Source: Anaspis maculata (Eukaryota; Arthropoda; Insecta; Coleoptera; Scraptiidae). From it: 64,000 nt of DNA. The notes beneath the pieces were generated by a model, which ran no database searches, was not told where the DNA came from, and was given only the letters and a program-made list of their open reading frames with translations. The stretch lies in NCBI GenBank assembly GCA_949128115.1, contig OX421963.1, forward strand, positions 87,925,602-87,989,601, in the 5' to 3' direction. Shown in pieces: positions 1-10,029 of the stretch (its first letter is position 1; every line of letters starts with the position of its first letter). Position numbers and translations under genes: made by a program.

Positions 1-1210
1 TAGCCAAATGTAGTGAATAATATCAAATTTTATATCCCATTATGTCACCTTAATTTATAGTGAATATTTTTTCAACCTGAAATGGAAGAAAGTATAGTAC
101 ATCACGTTTAAAGTACAATTTTGTTCCTCCTGAAAAGTACCCCTGTTGACATAGGAGCTTGCTGAATTTCTGGAAAGGTAACATAGAAGGTTGCTGTTCT
201 TCGCCATCGATATCTTATGAAGACAATTTTGACAGTTTCCCGGAATGACGTTTGTGAATTTAGATATGGAGTAGTTAGGGAATTCATTTGTCTATAAAAT
301 AACGTTCAAGTGTTGGCATCTCTTGAATAACAAACGAAGTACAGCCAATTTCTTACTGCCAGATGGAGCCCAAATTGGCGCCTCCACCATATTTGCTTGC
401 AGCATTTATGTCAATGTTCCACCATGATTATTCACGATCCTTGACGCTCTAGGAATCGAGTGAGGTATAGCTCCATACAGGGTGGTTCATGAGTGACCTT
501 ACATAGGCTAATGGGAGATAGAGGACTTCGACCTTCGCACGAAGGATTTGAGTGAAAATAATTTTCTAACCAGATTTCGGTTCTTATTAAAACATAATGA
601 CCAACTTGTGAAATTTGAAATTATGTTTGGAGTGGTTTTTGTCACCATTTTGACGAAATTAAGAAGCTGATGGTTTTAATTTTTCGGTGTAATTTTTCAG
701 CCGTCATTTTACAATGCAAGAAACCAAGAAAATCATCCAAAGTTGGTCTTGAAAATAAAATTAAATAATTCACGGATGAGAGTTAGATCGAGCAACTGGA
801 TTGGATGGAGAGTCGAACTTTTTGACACCTGATCCGTTGAATGACTTCAAATGATCGCACGGTATAAACTTTGACTTGGGTGCAACAATTTTGGCAGATT
901 GGCATGCCAGATGTTAGTCTGTCATGGTTTTTACACTCTAAAACGAAATTCCGACCGGCTTCGGTGCTGTCAAGCCTCAAACGATGTTCTCAAGGATTTC
1001 AAGTGATATTTGGGAAGCTTGAAACGTTAGATTTCAGCACTTTCAACTGAAATTCTGCCAAAATGCGGTGTTCCAAGTTATGCTAAGTATGGTACAATCT
1101 TTATCGACAAACATATCGACAGATGTTGGTTGTTCATGGTAATCAACCATTTTGTTAGATTTTCAGAAACTTTTATTGAGCTTATTCTGATAAATCCTAT
1201 AATCAACAGT
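1..1210. other. Intron sequence, no gene seen
   Basis: This AT-rich stretch lies downstream of the last visible robo exon on the minus strand. I looked for the second half of Ig5 (a YxC strand and the closing residues) on the minus strand and found no convincing open segment with splice sites, so the next exon is probably left of the window. A CAGGGTGGTTCATGAG motif near 479 resembles the CAGGGTG termini of foldback and MITE copies elsewhere in the window. Nothing else is supported. Confidence 0.5.
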
Positions 1211-1382
1211 AATATCACAAGTGCTTGGATTTTCATGATAATTTTGGCCAGGCGATCGCGAGTGCTGGTTGTAGCGATAAATGCCCGACCGTGTAGGAGG
1301 AGGGCATTTATCAAGAGACAACCAGCCCGAGGGAAACGCTTGGCCAAAATTATCTGGGAAAATCTCGGGCACGAGTGATATT
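1211..1382. repeat. 172-bp hairpin (MITE-like inverted repeat)
   Basis: The two halves are inverted copies. AATATCAC at 1211-1218 pairs with GTGATATT at 1375-1382, and the arms continue through GATAATTTTGGCCA, GCTGGTTGT and GATAAATGCCC with a loop of roughly a dozen bases near 1293-1305. Arms are about 75 bp with some mismatches. The structure fits a small foldback MITE in the robo intron. It would also fold as RNA if transcribed, but there is no evidence for a processed small RNA. Confidence 0.6.
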
Positions 1383-1859
1383 TTGATGATTATTACAAAA
1401 AAAGTCCAAAGTGACAGCTGTCAGATTTTGTTGTTTACATCAATTTTATTCCGTTGCCATTGACAGTGCGATTTAGATAAGTCAATATTATCCTTATAGG
1501 TCTATGATTCAAGGGCGTTGTATGTAATAATCGATATTATTTCATAAATATGTAGTGTGGTTCTAGATTCCATGGAGGGACTCGGTCTATAAAGTGAAAT
1601 AACGTCGGGCAGTTTGTGACCGTTGGAGGAATTAATTGCAGCTTTTACAGATTCCAGTGCCTCATAGAGACAGTTTGGCAGATTGGTTCGAAGCCATGGT
1701 TTATGGCGGCTTTACAGAATTTCGTATGTCGCCGGCGACAGTCCTTAATTTCTTCGGTTAAATCTGGCGACACAAACTGTAGTTGAATAATTTGAACGAC
1801 ACGACCACAGAAACTCGAGTCGCGAGAATGATATGGTGTCGCGGATGATTGAAACTCAC

Positions 1860-2076
1860 CGTCGATATCGAGCGTCCCAGCCGCACTCAAAGTGTACCGA
1901 TCCGGCAAATCGTCCGGCTGCAGCACCTTGCTGTCCTTCAGCCAGCGGATCTTCGGCTGCTCCCCCTCGGGACTCGAAGCCTTGCAGTGCAGAATGGCCA
2001 TGCTGTGGAGCGGAAGCGTCTGATTTGCCGGCCCGATCTGGATGATTGGCGGCGGAAGATCGGCGACGGACGTAAC
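1860..2076 (-). CDS. robo: Roundabout receptor exon: 5' part of Ig5
   Basis: This exon encodes the linker and first half of the fifth immunoglobulin domain of a Robo receptor, a cell-surface receptor for Slit in axon guidance. It reads VTSVADLPPPIIQ, then the GPANQTLP motif typical of insect Robo Ig5, the first Ig cysteine (ILHCKAS) and the core tryptophan (IRWLKDS), ending in TLDID. An acceptor AG lies at 2077-2078 and a GTGAGT donor at 1854-1859. It enters in phase 0 and leaves in phase 1 (217 bp). The second Ig cysteine must be in the next exon, outside the window. A stretch SSPEGEQPK between Cys and Trp looks longer than the usual Robo spacing. Assignment to Robo is firm; the paralogue is not. 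Confidence 0.9.
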
Positions 2077-2540
2077 CTGCAATGAAATTTCTCCGCATTA
2101 GGATTTGATTTTTTTTTGCTCCTGTTAATATAGTTATTTCGACGACGACCTAGAGCATATAAATTCTTCCACTTTTCCTCTTTTCTGTTCCATTTGCACA
2201 GCTTGCGAGTTTATATCGCTGCCGGTAATATATTTTAATGTGAAGCAAATGAGTGACGCCATTCATGCTCAAAAGGAGTTATCAATTAATTATGCTGCGC
2301 TACTATATTAAATTAATGAGAAGTTATGTCTGCCGCGCCGCGCGCGAGTCTTTAAAGGATTTTATGCGATCGTATCGCGGCCGACGAGTTCTGTTATATT
2401 GCCTTGTTCACGGGCAACTTTATGCTTAAGCTTTCAAGTTAGGTAGCTGCTAGCTAGGTATTAAATTTAATTTTAATCGAATTTGAGTCGTTAGATTTTA
2501 TTCTGCCGAAGATTTTATACTTGTATAAAATTATAAGTAC
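2077..2540. other. robo: Short intron between robo Ig4 and Ig5 exons
   Basis: This 464-bp intron has a GTACTT donor (minus strand, 2535-2540) and an AG acceptor at 2077-2078 after a T-rich stretch. It interrupts the gene in phase 0 between the CTG CAG and GTT codons. It is the only compact intron in the window and carries no recognisable repeat. Confidence 0.85.
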
Positions 2541-2818
2541 CTGCAGGAAAGCTCGGACGCTGCTGGAACCGGCGACGCTCAGCGCCGAGCAGACCAAGAA
2601 GCCGGCGTCTTCTCTTTGGACGCCTTGGATTCGCAACGTCCCGTGCGCGTTGACGTGCATGTGGCCGTACGAAGTGTCCGGAAACATGAGCATTTGCGAT
2701 CCCTCTTTGGTCCAGAACACCGAAGGCGGCGGGTTTCCGTTAGCGGCACAGTGGAACTCGACGACGCCGTTGAGGCCGACCTTTTGGTCGCGCGGTTTTT
2801 CGATAAACGTCGGCGGTG
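2541..2818 (-). CDS. robo: Roundabout receptor exon: Ig4
   Basis: The exon encodes a complete fourth Ig domain of Robo. It has the PPTFIEKP start, the DQKVGLNGVVEFHC strand with the first cysteine, the NPPPSVFWTKEG segment with the core Trp, and AGFLVCSALS with the second cysteine, closing with VRAFLQ. The phrases GLNGVV and PPPSVFWTKEG are strongly typical of arthropod Robo Ig4. The acceptor AG is at 2819-2820 and the GT donor at 2539-2540. The first two bases complete a codon begun in the Ig3 exon (T|CA, Ser), and the exon ends in phase 0 (278 bp). Ig4 is known to contribute to receptor dimer contacts in Robo. Open throughout, with no sign of decay. Confidence 0.94.
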
Positions 2819-2820
2819 CT

Positions 2821-3269
2821 GTAACAGTTAAAAATTCATCAGTGCATATAAAATATGTATCGATACAATTTTCGTCTAGACTTCAAACTTGCTTTTTATA
2901 CATCAACACAGGTACACACAGGTACAGAAAACGGAGTGGAAATAGTAAAAAATGCAAGAAGAGACAGAATACAAATGACGCAAGAAGTTTATATATCGAA
3001 GAGCCGGAGACCCACACGTCTCTTAACAAGATAACTGATTTAGGGCTTGACAACGGCCATTGTTTTGGGTTGATTAAATGGGCTTTCGATAATCATCTGT
3101 ATTCCATTAGGCGGGGGTTTTGGTTCGAGCTGAGTGATGCGGGGACGTGACGAAATTCCTCAAGATCGGACGCGACAGGAGCCGTTCCGAGAATTTAATC
3201 GGATGCGAAAAAAATTAGCTGCTGAAAAAGCCGTGTTCGTCATTTCTCATAATTTCGGAACAGAGTGCT
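2821..3269. other. Intron sequence, no gene seen
   Basis: This is the 3' end of the Ig3-Ig4 intron as read on the minus strand. It holds a pyrimidine-poor stretch next to the acceptor and a short ACACAGGTACA duplication near 2910-2925. No exon or mobile element is recognised. Confidence 0.4.
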
Positions 3270-3520
3270 CGTCAGTTCAACCGGCCCACCCAAAATTTCG
3301 ATTGCATTCGGACTCGTGGACTATTTCCAAGAACTATTTTGGATGTTTCTTTTTAATCGGTCACTTACTGGATTATAATAGGCTGTGGGTTATTTCCGTG
3401 CAGTTATTCCGTAATAATTTCACAATCTGAGTCACGTGGACGTTGACATTGTTTACCATGTACAGGGTGACAACAAAACCAGTGTCAAAATGGCCAATTT
3501 TCAACAGAGCACAACAGAGC
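3270..3520 (+). repeat. Inverted copy of 12785-13015
   Basis: GTGGACGTTGACATTG, GTTTACCATGTACAGGGT and GTCAAAATGG near 3435-3495 recur in reverse complement near 12800-12870. The similarity extends outward to a GG(C/T)CCACCCAAAA(A)TTTC stretch near 3285 and 12985. This is a dispersed repeat with an internal TACAGGGT motif, present twice in opposite orientation within the same intron. Confidence 0.65.
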
Positions 3521-3639
3521 ATATTTTAAGGAATTCCAAGTGCGCGACCAAAAGTCATGATGCTTCAGTTTGGCGCCGCAGGCGAAATTTTTTTAAGTTA
3601 AGGCGGGCCAGAGAGTTAAACGGCCCCCTTTTTTTTTGA

Positions 3640-5265
3640 ATTACAATAAAAAAATTCATTCGAGGTCGTTTCAGAAATCTAATGGAACTGCAGTTAGCAA
3701 AATGCTCCAAAAAAGCCAGAAAAAAGCTAAACATTTTTTTTATGATTTTTATTTTTGGAAATATGGATGGTCAAAAGGTGGTCCTTCGGCCCCTTTCATC
3801 CTCGAGATTTAAAAAGATTCCAGGAAACTCTTCCCATCAGACCAAAAAGCAAATTTTTTCAACCTTTGAATGTGTTCTGGGAATTGTATTTAGTGTACAG
3901 GGTGTCATAAATCGTAAAAATTTATCTGCCTCGAAAATGCCGGTGGAAGGTTCTAGAGGTTATAAAACTGATGTAGAGCAACAAATAACACGAATGGTTC
4001 TTATATGAAATTTCCTGCATGCATTTTTGAAAAAAAAAATGTATTTTCAGGATTCAAGACTCACTCTGTATAGAATAAAGAATGACAGAACACATTCAAA
4101 GATTCAAAAATATTGGCCCGTATTCATATCCCACTTTTAAGCCACATTTAGCATGCCTCTAACAAAAAGCGCTCGGCTACCTGATAAAAGCCGTCGTATT
4201 CATATGCCACCTTTTACGTCCTGTTAGGGTCCATCTAACTAAAGGGGGTGTTGATTTGGCAACGTTGTGAAATGTACTCAAAACTACCTACCCGAAGGTG
4301 GACGCAGGTAGGCAAGAACCTCAAGCCGCTTTCGTTTTGTGCCGGGAGCCGCTCCGGGTAGATCACTAGATAGAGAAAGTAGATACATACACCAATCACG
4401 GCCCAGCTGGATCTGTTTTCTTTGTCTAGTGATTTACCCCGAGCAGCTCCGCCTGGCAAAACGGAAGTGCTGGCAACTCTTGCTACATTGATGTACTGCG
4501 GATTGCATAAAACCTCGCAAAAAACTTTCAGGGAGTTTCTTCCACATTTTCAAGAATAGCGGCCTGGATCTGTTAACTTAACAAGTGAACACCTGTTTCG
4601 ACTGTTTTGTGCAAGTCGTCCCCGCCTTGAGTACAGTAAATAGTAAAAGAGTATGACCGAAAGGGACATCCAGAACATTGCGCACTTCCTGCATTTCGGC
4701 GGCATGCTTCATTAATTCAATTAAATCAATATTTTAGAAAGAAAATGTGATTTTCGTCACACTTCCCAAGAACACACGGCACAGCTTGTAGGTTAAATGG
4801 ACTCAAAACACGCCTCTTGGCACATTTGGATCCCATCTAACTTGACGCATGCGTGAGACCATCCAAAATCGCTTAAAGACACGTAAAAGAGACATATGAA
4901 TAGACGCGTCTCTAAACATCCCCTTTTAAGACGACTTTAGAGACGCCTGTTTAAAGTGATGATAGAGGCGCGCTAAAACCACGTATGAATACGGAAATGT
5001 TAGAGGCGCATCTTTAAAACCGCTTCTAACGCTAAAAGGGGGATATGAATACGGGCCATTGCTTTTTGGTCTGTTTGAAAGAGTTCACTAAAATCTTTCA
5101 AATTAATGACAACATGCAGAGGGGGCCGGAGGACCACCTTTTGCTTTTGACCCTCCATATTTTCCAAAATAAAAACCCTGAATTTTTTATCAACATTTTC
5201 CTGATACTTTTGACGTATTTTCTGTAACTGCGGTTTAATTGTCTACCCCAAATTTGCAAACACCC
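3640..5265. mobile_element. Foldback-like element interrupted by a nested insertion
   Basis: Sequence at about 3690-3860 is the inverse of 5060-5250. Both contain TTTTGGAAAATATGGA-like, GGTCAAAAGGTGGTCC and GGCCCC blocks, CTGCAGTTA near the outer edge, and ACCAAAAAGCAA at the inner edge. The right edge carries CACCCTG (near 5265), matching the CAGGGTG termini seen elsewhere. The arms are about 200 bp and diverged. Their spacer is mostly the separate element at 4115-5057, so one transposon probably inserted into another. Exact outer boundaries are uncertain. Confidence 0.55.
4115..5057. mobile_element. Nonautonomous TIR element, about 943 bp
   Basis: The ends are inverted repeats: GGCCCGTATTCATATCCC at 4115 and its near reverse complement GGGATATGAATACGGGCC ending at 5057. 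The motifs CGTATTCATAT and CTAAAAG recur inside both ends. ATT flanks the element on both sides (4112-4114 and 5058-5060), a possible 3-bp target duplication. No transposase frame is seen. A 3-bp duplication would suit a PIF/Harbinger-type MITE, but the superfamily is only a guess. Confidence 0.65.
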
Positions 5266-5290
5266 TGTTTAATATGATGAACCAAGAGCT

Positions 5291-5714
5291 TCAGATAAAT
5301 ATCAAAACAATGTATTTATTCAAAACATTGGATGGGTAAAATGAATATTGTGAGTAGCTCGACTGTTTGGAGCTTTTTATGATCGTGTGCACGGAAACAG
5401 CCCTTTTCTGGACCTGCACTATGCGGTGTTGGAAAAAAGAAAGCTTCGACTGAATTCGCAAAAACGGTAGCAAGGCCATGCAACTCTCGAGCATTGAAAA
5501 AGGAGAAGGAAGATTTTCACTTGCAAAAAGAGTAACGACACCATCTGTGAACTGGTGAACCAGCTTTATTACCGAAAAGATTTTTGACCTCCGCTCCCGC
5601 TGTGGCAATTATGTCACTTTGATTCCTGGAGTTGTTAACGATTTTTTTTATTGTTTCCACAATATCTCGGTCTTGTGACGTAGGTACGTTGGATGACAAT
5701 TCTGGGGTAGACAA
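5291..5714 (-). pseudogene. Degenerate open segment, weakly BESS-like
   Basis: Two overlapping minus-strand segments in different frames suggest a frameshifted relic. The upstream part (from about 5714) reads STPELSSNVPTSQDRDIVETI and ends near 5517. The downstream frame includes CMALLPFLRIQSKLSFFQHRI, which has the spacing of hydrophobic residues seen in BESS domains of MADF-BESS proteins. This match is by eye and weak. There is no intron evidence and no full-length domain. It could be a processed-gene relic, a piece of a transposon-encoded accessory protein, or chance. Confidence 0.2.
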
Positions 5715-6291
5715 AATAAAACTTCATTTACGATACAAATTAAGGAGTCACCCTTCCCCTATAAACAGTTTCTCCCTCGGTTTCTCCCAATGCATCGTCG
5801 TCATTCAGGCCATTGGCTTCTGCTGAAAAACCTTCCTCAAACCCACTAGGATAAGGACCTTTTCCCATCATAAGATTTATTGACTAGATCACAATTTTCT
5901 GTGAAATTCCAACGTCACAAATGGTGGACATTGATTGTGGATGTCACTTTGATTTAAAAAGAAATTAAGTATTATTGCTTCATCCAAAAAAAATCTCAGA
6001 AGTACGAATAAGTGATAAAATGTAGCGAAGGAATATTTTTTGACTGCGCGACCAAACTTTCACTACGCGACCAAACTCTGTCTCTGGGCGACCAATTGGT
6101 CGCCCACTTTTGGTCGCCCACTTTATATGTTATTTTATGCTCTGGAGCACAAAGCACAACTTTTCGAAAAAAAATCGTATATTCTACGAAAATGAATTTT
6201 TGAAGAGCATAGGTATTACAAATTCTCGAAACGGTTTTTCAACTTTCAACTTCAACTTTATTCATCTCTCTTTCGACTGAGTCTATACAGC

Positions 6292-7382
6292 ATACCGGGT
6301 GATCATTTGAAAACTATCCACCTGCTATATCTCCCGATTCCTAGTGCAAATGTCTTCGAGCAAAAACAGGTCGATTTTTATATCGAGGGGGACATCTAAA
6401 ACATATATTGGAGAATTTATATCTTGAGCCCCCTCGCCCCCACTCACCCCAACTTTGAAATTTCGAATGACACTACCTACCTTGCGATACGTCAAATTAA
6501 AGAGAATAAAATTTTCTTTCTAAAAAAAATATTTCAAAATTTTTCAACCTCACCCCCTGTTCTTCCTAAAATTCTCTGAGTGTCCAAGTTAATATTCTTG
6601 ACCTCCATTTCCCTTCAATACAGTAAACGTCATCTTGCACAGCATCGAAAGAGAAAATTTTCTGTAAAAAAAGTGCCACCCAAATTTACCCCTTCGCTCC
6701 CCCCACCTGACCTCAAAAATATCAAATGTCAATACCCACTTTGTAATACATAAAATTAAAGGAAATTGAATTCTCTTCCTGAAAAAGATTTTTTCACAAT
6801 TTTTAAAGCCCCCCATCTCCCCCCTAGAATACTCCAAATGGCCAATTTATTGGGGGAGGGGTAGAAAATTTCGAAAAAATTATTTTCGAAAAGAGAATTC
6901 AATCCCCTTCAATTTGATGCATCACAAAGTAGGTGGTGTTTTGTTAAATTTGGGAGTTGAGGTGGGGGAGAGCAAAGGGGAGAATTTGGGTAGCACTTTT
7001 TCCACCAACAATTTTCTTCTTTGATGCTATCTAGGATGACGCCGACTAAATTGAGAAAAAAATGAGGGGTCCAGAATATAAAATGGGAAAGTCAGAAAAT
7101 CTTCAGGAAAAAGGGGATGGAGTTAAAAAAATTTAAAATATTTTTTTCAGAAAGAAAATTTTATTTCCTTCAATTTGATGTATCGCAAGGTAGGTAGGTA
7201 GTGTCATTTGAAATTTCAAAGTTGGGGTAAGTGGGGGCGAGGGGGGTAAATATAGAAATTTGCTAATATATGTTTTGGTTGTCCCCCTCGATATAAAAAT
7301 CGACCTGTTTTTGCTCGAAAAAATATTCACTAGGAATCGGGAGTTATTGCAGGTGGATAGTTTTCAAATGATCACCCGGTAT
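6292..7382. mobile_element. 1.1-kb near-complete palindrome (foldback element)
   Basis: The element starts ATACCGGGTGATCATTTG (6292) and ends with the inverse CAAATGATCACCCGGTAT (7382). The inverted similarity runs almost to the centre near 6837, so each half is about 545 bp. Within each half a block with CCCCCACTC...CAACTTTGAAATTTC, AATTAAAG and AAATTTTCTTTCT is repeated twice. Flanking AT/TA is compatible with a TA target. A diverged relative occupies about 23230-24000 and a solo half lies at 46838-47157. There is no coding capacity. Confidence 0.75.
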
Positions 7383-7552
7383 ATGAGAATAGTCTACAAA
7401 CATTTCCAAGCAACAACAAGAATGATAAAGGTTTAGAAGCAATAACAATAACCAAAAATTATCAAAAATATCACAGACAAGTTGTACGTACACGGATCAT
7501 TCACCCAGTGTATCACAGTCAAAAAATTCCTGAACACTATAAAATGTATAAG

Positions 7553-8745
7553 TCAATAATGAATATTCCACAATTTTCTTAAATATAGAACAAGGTTATT
7601 CATAGCTTTGAGGGAAGCAGGTAACTTATTAAAGAGTTTCACAGCCATTACAAATGGACCCCTAGCTGAGCTACTTAGTCTATGCACAGGAATGTCAATA
7701 TTAAAATTCTGTCTGAAATTATATGAGTTATTATCGCTTCTGGACGATATAAAATCAGATTTTTTCTTGTGGACGTACAAAACACAGTTTAAAATATAAA
7801 TTGACGGAACAGTTAAAATATTGAGTCTATCAAACAGGGGTCTGCAAGATTGTCTATTATTTTTGGATAACATGGTCCGTGAAACTCTCTTTTGAGCAAT
7901 AAACAAGTCAGCCACACGTGAAGCATTGCCCCAACAAACAATTCCATAACTCAAAATAGAATGAACATTATGCATAATAGTACATTTTTAAAATATTAAC
8001 ATTAACTTTGTCACGCAGCTGCCACAAAACGAATTAACGTCGGGTTCCACCAAACTTTTATCAGCACGATAACTTTATCACTCTGATAGTAACTAAGCAA
8101 CTGGCCATCCTATTGGCTGGTGCATAGCAACTATCAGCGTGACAGACTTAATCTGCTCTTAAAATTTCGGTGGAAACCGAGGTGAGATACTTTCATTTTC
8201 TTGATTAAGTCATCAACATCACAAGACCAAGAGAGCTGGCTATCAAAGATAAACCCCAAAAATTGAACAGCATAATTCTGTTTCAAAGACTTTCCATCGG
8301 TACGCACCAGAAGACTTAAGTTGGTCGCTTCATTCGAGAATAGGAGATCTGTTTTGTCATTGTTTAGTTTCAACCCATTGGAGTCACAGTAAGCCTGCAT
8401 AGCCTCAATGGTCTCAGTTGCTTTCAAAGAGAGGGAGTGAAGATCGGCAGCAGAAACAGCCCCAGTTGTGTCATCGGCAAACATTGTCATGTGTGAATTT
8501 ATACTGATGTCGTTCACAAAAATTATAAAAAGCAGGGACCCCAGTATGCTACTTTGAAGCACTCCGGTGTCAGCCCGAAGAGAGTCTGGGCAATACCTAG
8601 TTCCGTTGGTCAGAATAACACACTGGGTCCTGTCCTTTAGATATGTGGATAACCATTCGAGAGCAACCCCACGAATTCCACATCGATCCAACTTAGACAA
8701 GAGAAGTTCATGATTGACGACATCAAAGGTCTTAGATAAGGTCGA
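7553..8745 (-). pseudogene. Decayed non-LTR retrotransposon reverse transcriptase
   Basis: Minus-strand frames encode the middle and C-terminal part of a LINE RT. From about 8745 down: SKTFDVVNHELLLSKLD (RT palm motif A region), a GVLQSSILGSLLFIIFVND segment (motif B) and MFADDTT (catalytic FADD), then LNNDKTDLLF. After an interruption it resumes near 7975 with HSILSYGIVCWG and QKRVSRTM, followed by the C-terminal SCRPLFDRLNILTVPSIYI. The style is that of a Jockey/CR1-group RT, distinct from the intact LINE at 17.7-22.5 kb. The 5' part (endonuclease, ORF1) is absent: the coding similarity stops where the long-TIR element at 8757 begins. Frameshifts and an inserted MITE make it inactive. Confidence 0.8.
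8041..8179. mobile_element. 139-bp MITE inside the LINE relic
   Basis: The inverted ends are CGGGTTCCACCAAACTTTTA at 8041 and TAAAATTTCGGTGGAAACCG ending at 8179. Internal inverted pieces (CACTCTGATAG / CTATCAGCGTG) add to the fold. It separates the two coding parts of the RT relic, so it inserted after or during decay of that LINE. Confidence 0.65.
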
Positions 8746-9258
8746 TAGATTTTTTATTTATCCCTCCATCTGAGTTTTCAAGGGAGCTATGTCAGTGTGG
8801 GGTCAATTTCTGAAAAATTCCCGTTTGGCATCATCACTCTAGAAAGTAATCCTCAATCGAAATTGATCTCACTGACCATCAAGAACGCTACCTCCTGTGA
8901 ACGTCTGCAAGTCCCCTTGCAGTCTGTTCCAAACCAGGCACATTCTACTGATACCCTGCATCCACATTATCACAGAGGGCGGTTCAAATGAACTATCAGT
9001 ACCAAATCATTGCATAACATAAGGATCTAAAGTCTATTTTAGATCATTACAACCCCGTTCATCTCATTTTTGTCAAGGGTTGTTATACTCACAAAGTTCG
9101 AAGGCTGTATCTTCAAACGATGGAACATGAGAACTTTTTTTAATCTTTATTGCGATACTATCTTGAACATTTCAACATTGTGGGGATGTTTTGAAATCAT
9201 CCCTTTATAATAGGGGTTGAGGGTGACTCCAAGATTTTGAATATGTAAGCAATATTAT

Positions 9259-9842
9259 GTCTTTTCAATATTCTAACAACACTTGTAACATTCCAAGGCC
9301 ATGCTCAAAATTGTCCCCCACATTCCCCGAAAATCATCCCCTAATAACTGAAGATATCCATTGCATACCCACTTTACAGAGTTTTGGCAGGTCGTATCTC
9401 AACAGTTTAATCAAACACATGATGCATCGATGATTTTTTTTTGTCCACCTCTGTAGAAACTACCCCATTTGAAAACTACCCCTTCAAAAAGTACTCACCT
9501 CATCAATTCTGAAAAATCTGTCACAATATTTGGATGCACTACGTTACTTTATCCACAGAAAGTTGTTATTCAAATGTTGTAACAGATTTTCCAAAATTGA
9601 TGGGACACGTACTTTTTGGGATGGGAAGTTTTTTCTTGATGGGGTAGTTTCTACAGTGGTGGGCAAAGAACATCATCGACGCATCATACGTTCAATGGAA
9701 CAGTTGAGATAAACTTGCCAAAACTCTACAAGGAAGGTATGCAATGGATGTCCTTAGTTATAAGGGGATGATTTTTGAGGAATGTGGGGGACAATTTTGG
9801 GCACCTTGGATGGTAACGAGTGATGTAAGAATATCGAAAAGA
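9259..9842. repeat. Foldback repeat with about 260-bp arms
   Basis: Left arm about 9259-9520 and right arm about 9575-9842 are inverted. ATGTCTTTTCAATATTCT pairs with AGAATATCGAAAAGAGAT, and ACAATTTTGGGCACCTTGG pairs with CCAAGGCCATGCTCAAAATTGT. GTAGAAACTACCCCAT, TTTGGCAGGT and CAATGGATATC-type blocks also pair. The spacer near 9520-9575 is short. It is nested in the larger inverted element. Confidence 0.65.
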
Positions 9843-10029
9843 GATAGAAAAAGTGATACAAGATCTAGATACAGCTGCAAGTTTCACGTGGATACGTCTA
9901 TGTGTAAAAGGGTATTGGGGCAATTGGAAGAACAATACGAATTATTGTTTCAGAGTAAGTTTATTGAGCACCAGTCGATGATAAGAAAAGTATGAAATGT
10001 GACGGAATAGGTTGACATTTAAATTACCT

